The notes beneath the pieces are model-generated. The model saw only the letters and a list, made by a program, of their open reading frames with translations. It was not told the DNA's origin and did no database searches. 64,000 nucleotides of DNA from Telopea speciosissima. Taxonomy: Eukaryota > Streptophyta > Magnoliopsida > Proteales > Proteaceae. The first letter of the stretch is position 1, and every line of letters begins with the position of its first letter. Positions 47,498 to 59,417 of the stretch are shown piece by piece. The stretch lies in assembly GCF_018873765.1 (NCBI RefSeq), contig NC_057920.1:9189307-9253306 (forward strand). The letters are read 5' to 3'. A program made the translations under genes and the position numbers.

Positions 47498-47661
47498 GGG
47501 GAAAAGAACTCTGTGCGTGAGTGTGGCCTCTGCCAGCACTCCCATGAATCTCTCTCTCCTCCCCATATGAAAAGACACATCTGCCCTCTTGTTTTGAGCA
47601 GAGAGATAGACACATGGGAGACTGGCATAAGCTACACTCCTGGACAGAAAACTAGTTCCCA
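47498..47661. mobile_element. hAT-like MITE, family M copy 3
   Basis: Inverted ends GGGGAAAAGAACTCTG and (reversed) TGGGAACTAGTTTTCTG extend to GAGTGTGGCC / GAGTGTAGC and CACTCCCATG / TCTCCCATG. The flanking 8-mers TTAGTTTT and TTGGTTTT match 7 of 8. Same family as 28431-28602. Confidence 0.7.
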
Positions 47662-47715
47662 TTGGTTTTAGATCAACCGTGCAGCAAATGGCTTGCTGGA
47701 CTCGGTTCCTGTTCC

Positions 47716-47886
47716 TGGGATCCGGCTCCTCTCCAGGGACCTCAACGCCCAGGGAGTGCCCAATGGGCATCCAAGGGTTGGGCTGTGCCGCACACATCTC
47801 GGCGCACGCCTAGGATGTGTGCGGCACAGCCCAACGGCTGGATGCTCCCTGGGCGTGCTGGGCTCTCTGGAAAGGAGCTCAATTCA
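47716..47886. repeat. Long GC-rich fold-back
   Basis: The arms 47716-47798 and 47814-47886 pair over 70 or more bases with few interruptions, with GGGCTGTGCCGCACACATC opposite GATGTGTGCGGCACAGCCC as a perfect 19-bp stretch. The loop is about 15 bp. Open frames across it are artefacts. It is probably a fold-back transposon. A transcript would form a long hairpin. Confidence 0.8.
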
Positions 47887-48924
47887 GGATGCCAAAGACT
47901 ACTGACTGAATTATGGATTAGCTGAAAAAAGCAGATCTCAGCCCATAAGTACTCTGGTCTACCAGTAATAATTGAACCTACACATGAAAATATAAAATGG
48001 GATAATGTTAGAAATTTAAAAGGGAGAAATGCATTTTTGTAGATCCATTACATTCTATTTCAGAAATCATTTTTGCACTGATGGATTCTTTAAGTAAATA
48101 CCATATGTAAAAGGAAATTTCTCAATCAAAATTAGTACAGAAGTAAGGTTTTATTTGAATTCCTTTTCACTCCATTTCATTTCCAAGTAAAAATCATATA
48201 AAAGGAAAATTCTTATGTAATATTAGTGCAAAAAAGGAGGATTCTACTTAAAAAGGGTTTTGCTGAGAAATAAACAGAGCATTTTACTTGGATTTAACTT
48301 GGAAAGACTCCAACTATTTTATGGTAAATAAGGCCCCCGGAAGTGAAATTTTAGCATAAAAACTGATTTTCCATTGCTTGTTTCTCCCAAAATCTGAAGA
48401 CTTGTTTTTGTTGTCTATATTAATCAGAGTTTGGTTGGATGGGCAACAAACAATCTATGCATCACCAACTAGACCCAACAAACACCCCAGCAAAGGCATG
48501 CAATTGGCTACAGGGCAGACGGCATGAACCCACGCCACAATTACAAGACAACATGAACTAAACATTAAAAGTATAAGCAGAAGATAGGAAAAGAAAAAAT
48601 ACCTCTAAGAACTGCCTAACGCCTAAACAGTGTAATTTAGCCCCTCAAAATCATGGTCTGGCACAATTTGGTAGTCTGGGCCAACTACTTAACCTGCTTT
48701 CAACTTCAATTGCAGATTTAATCGACGATGGTAAAAAAAAAATTATTCATTAACAAAAGTTCACATTAAACCATATGAAATACATGTATCCATTAAGGAG
48801 AAACATCACTAGATTAAATTCCACTAATACACAGGATAGAACCCACTTCAAAGCATGAAGTGCAGACATTGAAGCCTTTTAACCCCCACCTTAACGACAT
48901 TGCACATACAGATTTACATCAGCA
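47887..48924. other. Region 3' of the Claspin-like gene
   Basis: AT-rich DNA holding the presumed 3' UTR next to 48925. I see no gene, RNA or transposon end here. Confidence 0.4.
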
Positions 48925-51900
48925 TTAGGTTCTTCCTTCTATCTTTATCGCCTTCTTTCCAGATTTAAATGCAGCAAAAACAGTTTGTGTTTGCCCAACC
49001 AAATTATTCCTACTACTGTGATCTGACTCCATGGAGGAGCGCCTCAGGATCTCAAAAAGTGAAGAACCTGATACTGTTTCGGTTACAGTCCTTACACTTT
49101 GCCAACTGGATTTGGATTGAGAGCTACTATACTTAGCTGATGCATTTGTAGTTGACTGTTTTTCTTTCAGACCCTGCAGATCGTAATTTGGAAAGAACAA
49201 TAACATTATAAAATGGAAAAGATGTGCAGATGAAAATATAATACAGTATTCAGCAAACAGCAAGAAATGCAATCAAGAACAAGCAGATCAATTTATGGAA
49301 AACAAAGGCTGAGTCTTAGAGAGCTAGCACGCCTTTAGAAGAAATTTCAAGTGATTCACCCATTTATTTTGCAGATTATGATTTCAATTATCCAGAATCC
49401 AGGTAGTAGTGGGAAAACCATCTAAAATAAGTTGTAGCTCAATCTTCTTCTGCTAATGGAACTTACAATATCTGAAGAAACCTCTGATGATGAGATTCCA
49501 CTCCTACTATTGCTGTCATCCCGTCCAAAAATAAAAGATCGGCTAGTGCTTGATCCATGCTTATGGGACGATGATGAAGAGATGCTCGGCGCTCGCCCCA
49601 AGAAAGATGACTGCAACGTATGTCAATTCAGAATTGCAAAAATACCAGCAGGAATAAGCACAGGTTGTGTTATGAGTGAACTAAGTAAAAACATGTACCA
49701 CGGACACTCTTCCAAAATTTAAGATTGTACCCTACTTAGGAGAGCAGTGGAGGGTGGTGTGGGAATTAGTGCTCAAGACCCATCATCACCTCATCCACCC
49801 TCTTAACAACAATTCACCACTAACCAGTCTGCATTCCAGACCCTCTCCCCGAGGAGAAAAAAGCAAAAAGTGAAACAAAAGGGAGTTCACCAAAGCTCAA
49901 TAATTCCAGCCCAGCACTTGCACTATCACTGTAATCAGGCAGATGAAAAGCTCTAATTGGGCGTTAATAAAATCTGTTTAGTTGCACTCGATATATGACA
50001 TTTAGTTCAACCTTACTGTTGTCAGATTTCGATTGATCAATTCAACTGATTGCATTAAGACACACTAATTCTTAATTCAATACGAATTGGTGCAGATTAT
50101 TGACCTTTGAAGAATTGTTTCTGTTTCCTCCAGTGACCAGCATATCAAAGGAAGCTGCAAATGAAATATGATAAGAAACATTAAGTGATGATCAAGTGCA
50201 ATTTACAAGATGTAGGGAAAGGGGGGAAGAGAAAAACAGAAATCCCGTGTGAAAAGCTTATACATGAGGCTTTAGGCTTTTTCTTGGTTTCAGGAGCGAT
50301 ATTCAGCTTCTTTATAAGACCAAAAACTTCTCTGGAACTCTCATCCTCCGCTGGAGACAAAAATGAGGCCTGATCTTCCTGTTAAATAACATAAATTTCA
50401 CTTAGTCTTCCAAACCAGTATTAAAAAAAAGAGTGACAGTTTTAAGTTGTGTGGAAAGAAGAAAGGGAGAGGGGGAGGGGGGGGACGAATCAACATTTAC
50501 AAAGTGAGAAAAGATATAGTTTACTCAACTGGTCATCCCCTCAATTTCATTTAAATTGTTGACACATGATAAACAACCTTTAGCACTACTCAATCAGGAA
50601 CATAAATATCATTCATTCCAAGCTTGTTACGGTTTTAGAAGTCATGTAGAACTGTTTTCCACACTTCATGAGCAAACTTACTCCTCTAATTTCAGAGTAA
50701 ATGCAGTGGCATCTCTGATCTGAATGCCCATTTGCCAATTACTTTAAAATTGAATATCTTGGCTGCTTGCAATACTTTCTTGGTGTTTAGGTGACAAGAA
50801 CAAAAATCGATTTACTACCTCTCAGTGGACGTTTATGACTGGTTATGTAAAGAAAATGGCATGTTAATGTCAAAAATCTAAACCCGTTGACACTGAATGG
50901 ATCCTAATTTTACCTTTTGAAGCTGAGTGAAGACTTGGCAACTTGATCACAGTATGAGGCCCATAAGGAACCCTCAGGTTAACTTTAAAGTGCAACACTG
51001 CCACATGGGTGGCTCCATGTGAGAGTATGACACTTCCATCTTCCTGAACAGTTTGAGACCCAAAAGCAAGTTGGAGGTGGGTACGAAATGCCATAACATT
51101 ATGGTATACAGGTATTGTGAGGGTAAAATGTGTAACATACGTCAACCCCAAGGGATAGAAAACATCAACAAGAAAGCGAGAAAAAAGAGTCTCAAGCAAT
51201 TCAACTAGCCAACCCCTCACATATCATTTACTGTATACTGAAAAAGGACAAGCTTGCTACACCTGTTAAGACATGATAAACTATCTATAAACAGTGAGAA
51301 TATTAAAGGCTTATTCAATCAAGAATATGTATGCAATGGAGTGCAAAATTCAATAAATCCAATGCCTAAAGGCTGTCAACAACTTACAATTTTTTCAAGT
51401 AGCCGCTGTTTATGTAAACTCTGCTCTGTTTCCTCATCATCAGAGGACAAAAAAACATCATCCTTATCAGTAAACATCTCGGGAATCATCTGCTTCAATT
51501 TTTTTGAATTTGCTTTGACAACATTAGATGGAAGTAGATCATCCGGTACACCATCCAGAGAATCCTCACCAAACTCTTCATCTTCCTCTTCATCTTCAAG
51601 CATTATTGGTTCTCGCTGTTTCCATCCACCTTTCAGCCTTTGCAAAACATTATCTGTTTCATTTGCATCCTGTTGTTCAAGCCACTTCTGATGAAGCTGA
51701 TTCCGCATTTCACCATCTATTGGCTTCTCTCGGTATCCTCTTACTATAAGATCATTGAGTTCCTCATCTTCATTTTCCCCATCCTCTTCATTTTCTTGGA
51801 ATCGCATAAGGTCATTGTCACTATCATCTTCCACTTCTGCTTCTTCATCAACAAAGGCTTTAACAGGATCTCCTTTTGGAGACAAACATACAGTAACTTG

Positions 51901-54900
51901 TTTCCGTGGATAAGGTTCAATGTTCTCCTTGTTGTCATCCTCATCATCATCAGAACTGCATAAAGTTAGCAATCAGCATAGACTCTCATGGAGACTAGAA
52001 TAATCAGCACACTTGTAAATTTACCAAACATAAAGACAAAAGATAAGTAATAAAATTATATAGGGAATCTCTGTATCAGTACAACCAACAAACTGGTAAC
52101 AATGATAACAACAAATAATGAAAAGATTATTATGATAATGTAGAATGACTTCCAATACAACAGCAGGAAAAATATTTTTTTTACGAGAATGTAGAATGAC
52201 GTCCAAATCAACAGCAGGGGAAAAAAAAACATTTAGGCTCCTCTTGGTTGTAAGAGGTAAACCTTTTATAATAATGACGGTAAGCAACTTAAAATTCCAC
52301 CAAATACGCTATTAAACTTTTCAAATAGATTCCATAACCTTGTCATATTATCTAATTGAAATCCAAGAAATTAGTTTGAAATGTTAAATTACTATGTTTA
52401 GTAAGACCTTGAGTTAGTCACACAATCATTGTTTCTAATGATTACAAAAATATCCATTTACTTTGGTTTAAAACTTTAAATTTCATTTTCCGTCCCTTCC
52501 CTGTTCTTCCAGCCAGATGGAGCCTTAGTAGATGTATAAAGTTGCCAAAGTCAACTGTTTCCAAACTCTCGCATTTTACATTTCCATGTATGTGTCACTC
52601 TTCTTCATAAATCAATCATTTAGAGCTGGTTCAAGATTGTCCCTGAAACATCCCCTGAACATCCCAAACGGTACAATGTTCACTGTTGGGATGTTCCAGG
52701 ATGATCCCAAACCAGCCTTACTTCTTTTTTTTTTAGTAAAGCCCAAACCAGCCTTACTAACCACACAAATTCCAAAAAAAAAAAATTAAAAAAATTGAGG
52801 TGTAAGTAACAAGAATGATCAAACATAATAGCAAAATGAAGCAGGTTCAATTGTGGCTCCATAGTTCAGAACAAATTAGACAGCATAAACTAAACTCCCA
52901 CAAAAACAAAAAATAAGCTGTACCTCCGCAGAGCAACATCAGATTTCATTGCAATGATTGACTTCAAACACATAAGAACAGCACAAAAGTTGGAAGACTT
53001 GTGATGTTTAGCATCTTCACAGGGTTATGTATCAGTAAAATAACGAAGGAAATCTATTTATCATCAATTCATTGTTTGCAACGAAGAAAAGATAACTAAA
53101 AAAGCCTACAGAAAAGTCCACACTTACAGATCATCAGGAACAGAATCTAGCTTTAAGTTCATGGGAACCACTGACGATGCAAGAGCTTCTTCTAGAGGAC
53201 TGGCAGACTGACTCATTGGTTGTTCATCATCTCCATCACATGGTTGAGATTCACAAAAAATATCCTGTAACAAAAACATGCAAATATCCCAAATATAAGC
53301 TTCTTCTGTATCCATTTGTTAAAATTGCAATTGCCTCAAACAATTAAATGAGTGAAGCAAACCTGAGTGTCATTTACAGGAGGACGAAATGCATGTGTAG
53401 ATCCTTCATCCAAAGCCTGCAGTTACACAGATACAACCATTTAGCAGAACTAAGCTGAAGCATTGACAGCCAAATAGCTGCTAGGCTTATTCAAACCAAC
53501 CCAACCTAATCCATTGAAAAAAATCCTGAACTCATGCAGCATCAGGATATAAATACTCTAGCAAGGAACATATATATTCACAAGTAGGAGCTCAAAGCAC
53601 ACAAAAATAAAAAACTGGTGACAAACTGAAATAAACCAAATCCATCCTGACTTTGGTTCGTAATACATGCAACGATACCCCCAATAAAGGCTATTTGCTC
53701 ATATGCATTTCCATTTTAATCCTACAGAACAGGATTTCAAGTCCAATTTGGGCTACTGTAGTACCTTACATATGGCAGCTTATATTGATGTAAGAGGCTA
53801 TCACTTATTCATCACGTTACTACAAGTGGCAGGACTCAAAATAAAATCCCAGAAATGTGGTCCCTCCACTCCCCAGCCCAAGGAAATAAGGATGATTCTT
53901 TTGAATGTCTTGTTGGAAGATATTCAACTTTGACGGCCACATTTCATAGGAAAAATCCAATGCACACTATACCTCAGGTCTGATATAGATGTTCACTGTT
54001 ATTTTGCTTTCCTTGCTACTGCTGCAAAAGCTTCAATGTTGTTTCTATTTCTACTCAAGTTCTTCGTGAGTTTCTTGAATTAGATTCAAATTTCCAGGTT
54101 AGATCTTTCAGGCATGTGGCTGTTTTTTCTGTTTTTTTTTTTTAAATCTTAAAAATTTCTCAACTCAAGAGTGACAGATTGGTTTTCAAACGTGCGAGTT
54201 TTCTTCAGAATTACAATTAATGAAATCTACCTGCTTATTTGGTGATGCAAATCAGATTTTTCAACCCTCCTTATAATTCATCTATTTGTTGCATCATTTC
54301 AAATTTCATTTTTGTTTGATTCCTCCCTTCCCTAAATTTCTAATTCTTGAATCCTGCCCTAGACTTAAAGATTTTTATCTTCCAATCCCTATTTCTCTCT
54401 ACCTACTTTCTACTTGTCAGTCCTAATAAATGTGAGACAAGCTTTCATATCTGTAGATCAAGCCTCACTTTGTAATCCATAGAACCCATTGCCCACAAGG
54501 ACAGGATTTTAAAACTGTCCTACTATAATAGATGTGAAACCCGCAATAAATTTGAACTTTTGGAACCTGTGTGGTTTCAGGTTCTGGTTCATTGCCCAAG
54601 CTAGTCTCTAAGTGTTGGGCTGTCTCAATTAAGAAATTCAGACCAATCTCATGACTCGTCTATAAAGGGCATTTCGAACAGCCAACTACCTTGCTCTTCT
54701 GGAGTCAGAGGAGCCCGCTGGTACCCCGCACCAAAGCTACCTATGTTGGATCTACTGGCTGGACAGCATGTAGAACCTCTCTGTCAATTAAACCTATTGT
54801 AAGTACGATTTGTTTGTATTTTATAATGTATTGTATTGACCAAATAGAGTTTATAAGGGCAATTTAGTAATTTATCTCTGTGGGACCCACATCCCCAGTG

Positions 54901-57900
54901 GGGAATCCTATTTCCAATAGTTACTTGTACCCGGACTACCACTGATGTCATATGACATCATTATATAATTAGAATAAACTATTAGGTACAAAATTCTATT
55001 AAAAATCAGATTTAAAAACTAATTTCTAAAAACTGATTCTAGCTTTAATTAAGCAAACAGCCCTTCACTTAAGCACTATATATATATATGTCATTTCACT
55101 ATTCATAAATCACAAAACATAAAACCAAATTGGGCAAAACCGATCCAGCCTTGGGAAGCTTAGAAAAGAAGGAAAAAAGAAAACAAGAAAGGAAGAGAGG
55201 GCTATACCATGGGGCTTTGATCTTCTACCTGAAATTGGAGCTTTGAAGTTCAATTGCACACCCTGCTGCACATTCCAAAGCTGATTATACACTGTTCTAA
55301 CTGCTGATTTCAGGTAAACCTTGAAGATCCCTGCTGCTCCCATGCCTTTCTTCTCTAATTTCAGTCTAATTTCAGTCTAATCTCAGCCTAAACTCATTTC
55401 TGCCATTAAAGCTTAGGAACATGCTTTATTAACTAAATTATGCTCAATCAAATTCTGTTTTGAACCAATTAGTGGTTCAGATGTGGATGTGACCTGAAAT
55501 CCCCATCTTAGGAACCCAATTCTTGGCTGAATTGCCTAATTCATGAACGCTAAATGTGTAATTGGAATTAATAACAAAAATCCCCAAATTGGAACCAAAA
55601 TTCTGAAATTGATTCACTAAATGGACATGACCCATCTTAGAATAGGCCTAGAACACCAAATTGGACCCAATGGTGGTTCAGACATGAAATTAGGTTGTGA
55701 ATTGTATGTTGTCCTCTTCCTCATCTTCTCTATTCTCTTGTCCCTACTTGGGTTCTAAACCCATTTCAGCCATTAAACCATATATTAATAGGTTTAATTA
55801 GCCAAATCCTATGATTTAACCCTGATTCGAACCAAATTATGGTTAAGCTATTGTTATAACTTATGTGTTACATGTTACATACCAAATTACAGCTGAATTA
55901 TACATTCCATTAAACCCTAGGATGGTAATTTGGGTTTATTTGGCCAAACCCCCAAATTAATTGTGGTTTTTGGAATTAACCTGAAATTTATATTGACCCA
56001 CCTTAGGAATTGTCTAAAAAGTGAAATTGGACCCTTGCATGTCAAGATCCAGGGCCTACAAACAAAACCCCCAATTCTACCCTTTGAATCCGATCCAATA
56101 TTTTTGGACCAAAATGCCCCTCAATGCTTGGGTTTGACCTGAGCTTACTTCTGACCTTAATATGTGATATTTTGTTCTATTTTAGGACTGTTCTAACCTG
56201 TCTTTGACTGTTTCTGACTGGATTGCTGGAATTTTACTGCCCTAGGCTAGTCAATCATATCAAGTAAGGGGATTTTGACTTTAATTTCGGCGTGTTTGTG
56301 ATATTTAATTTCGGTTTGTTATGATTGCCATGTCATGCATCATATTAATAACACTGATCATGTATTTTTGTTAGCTTTAACTTCTTTGCATTAGATGTGC
56401 ATGATATTAGGTTGCATTTCCATATTGCATTGCATTTATTACTTAATTCTTGGAATTTATTATGATGATGATGATGTTGGACAAAATTATTGTATTATCT
56501 ATTATGATTCATGTCATCATGATAGTATGCATATGGTTAGAATTGGCATGAACGCAATGCTACGACCTTTACCAACAGGGGTTGAGCTGTTGGATAACCC
56601 GTGGCAGGTCTGAAGGGTTAATACCGGAATGTCATTCACTGTCCCAGGTCTGATGAATACATACCGAAACGGGAACAACAGTAGGGTTATCACTGGGGAT
56701 TCGTCAAGGTCTGATGTGTATATTCCGGAACTGGCGGGTCCCCACCGTAGTAGAGTAGTATTCTTGGGAAGACCGATGAGTTCATTCCGTGACTGGGAAT
56801 ATCATACCTACTACAGTAGCATTTATACCTCATGAGACCTAGACATGCATCATGGACTATTTACACTTGCTTGTGTGTTTCCCTTGCTGGGCTCAGTGGA
56901 GCTCACCCCTGTGGATATCCTTATGATGCAGATTCATCACCAAATAGGGCTTGTTTCATTGGGAATAAGTCCAGGGTTGGGTTACATACATGTTGGGCCT
57001 TTGATCCCATGGGTTTCTAATGTAATAAGCCATTTTTATGGGCCTAAAATATGGGTATATAGGTTGCATACGGGATTAGCCCAATACTTAGTTTATTTTT
57101 ATGTTTTTTAATTGAACCGGTTCAAATTGGTTGCATCCAATTGGTTCAATTTAAGTGATCATGTGACTTGGTTAAGTGGTCATGTGACAACTTAATTGGT
57201 CATGTGATGTAAGTTGAATTGGATTAGGAGTCTATAAGTCCAGACATGTTTTGAGTCTATTTCCTTTAGTATTCTAGTTTCTCAGTCAGTTTAAGTTACC
57301 TAATAGATTAGGGATAGGGTTAGGCCATTCCTTTTTAGCGTCTAAGTCTATTTTTGAGTCTTCTATATAAGTTTGTAAGGGAGGCCAACATTAGATACGA
57401 TTTTGATTAATAAAAAAACTTTTGTTTGCTGCCATTGCTGCTGCTCTGCTCTGTTGAGTGAACCTTGTGAGTAATATCAAGGCTACCTTGTGCGTAATAT
57501 CAAGGTGAAGGGATTGGTGGACTCCGATCGACTCCTTGCATTTTGTAGATCGGGAGGTCCTTCTTCTTCTTCAATCAAGCTTCCTCAACTTGTTGCTACT
57601 GCAGATCTGCAGATCCGGTGAGTTGTTTGTTAATTTAGTTATTCCCTTCTTCCTTAGACCTAATCCACAGTCCCCTCCATCCATCAAACCCTAATTCTCC
57701 ATTAAACCTGCATTCCTACCTCCACTAGGATTCCCCCATAACTCCAGATTTAGCCTTCACTTTCAAACCCTACTTCCAACCTACATTCCCCACATCATTC
57801 CCTACACTCGACCTTAACCCTAGCCCTTAGTCTCCACTATAACCCCTCCATTCCTCCACTCCATTAAAACCCAAAACCTGCAACTCAATTCTGTCCAAAA

Positions 57901-59368
57901 TTACAAAATTTTAAAACCTTCCCAAATCCAATTATTTTTATCCCATAATAACCCCCTAGACCTGCCCATTAATACCCTATAAACCCCTTTCCCAATATCC
58001 AACCCAAACCCTAGGAATTGACCTAAATCCTAGTGTTGTCCATTCGAACCAGCAACCCCTTTTGATATGTGATCCTGTTATTTGGCTCCTAGTAGGTCTC
58101 CTACCTATCTAGGACTACATTACCTTTTTTTTTTTTAGATGACTTAGTTAATTCTGGTGGTAGAATTGCGGCGCTGGAGTTTGGAGTGCACGATGCTTCG
58201 TGCGCATGTGATGATTGCGCATTCTCTTGATCTCGGCCTGACAGACCAGGCTATCTCCCCACTCTTTTGTATTTATAACACTTTTGTATAGTTATAATAT
58301 AGTTCTTGTATAGTTTTACTTTCTGATAATTTTGAAAACTGTATAGTTGTATCACAAACTTTATCCTTTATATCAATGAAATATCACTTAGACTTCTCTT
58401 ATTACTGATGTTACCTCTATTATTTAAATTGTTTCCGCTGCCTCTGATTACTGTATTTGTGAGACATGTTTGTAAATGGAGTACTACACTTGCGATCCTA
58501 GGGGATTGGTTGGATGTCAGAGACATCCAGTCACACTTGGCCCTTATTAACCAGGCCGGGGTGTGACAATAGACATTTAATGCTTCACTTGGCAACCAAA
58601 TCCAACTAACAGTGCCTCATTTGACATGTGGGGGTCCTAGGGGAGGATATTTTTCAAAAGGAACTTAAAAAGTCACACAGATGCTAGATTCCTAGATCCA
58701 TTCACATGATTATCATCAAAACTACAGCATGCAACATGGTTGTGCCCAGAAAACCAAGCTGCAAAAACTATGCAAATGAAAAGAAGAAACCGCTTCCAAG
58801 TCTCTTCCTCATAAGAATACTATATTGAGTTGGTGTATCAAATACCATTGCCTTTTTTTTCCTGAAATTTAAGTTTAAAAAAAAAAAAGAGCTTACTTAC
58901 CGCAGTGTGGAGGGTATTTTCACATTGCCCTGAAGGAGTCAGCCCTTCCTCACTCATATGACCAGAATCTAGACTACCCCCTGCATTAGTCAGGTGTGTG
59001 GCTGTACCCTGAAACATTAATGATAAAATATTCCTAAATAAACAATCATAATAATCATAATAACAGTTGTAGTGGTATAATAAATCTCAAACAAATGACA
59101 AAGATGATGAAATATTTCTCTATTATCTGGAGACATGCCATCTTCACTTTGTTGAGATTGAACAAAATTTATTGAAATTCACTGTGGATACATATATGAG
59201 AAGCATACTCACCACATCATGGAGGATATGTTCACATTGGCCTGACAGAGTCATGTGGTCAATGGATCTACTCGCATGATCAGCATCCAAGCTACTCTCT
59301 ACATTCACCTGATGCAAAGGCGAGCCATGAAATCATAAAATAAGGAGAAGACAATATGTGTGTGTGTG

Positions 59369-59417
<49 letters not shown>

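Noticed and set aside
47662..47925. Long plus-strand frames across the fold-back
   Set aside because: They are mirror images created by the inverted repeat; no domain or codon bias.
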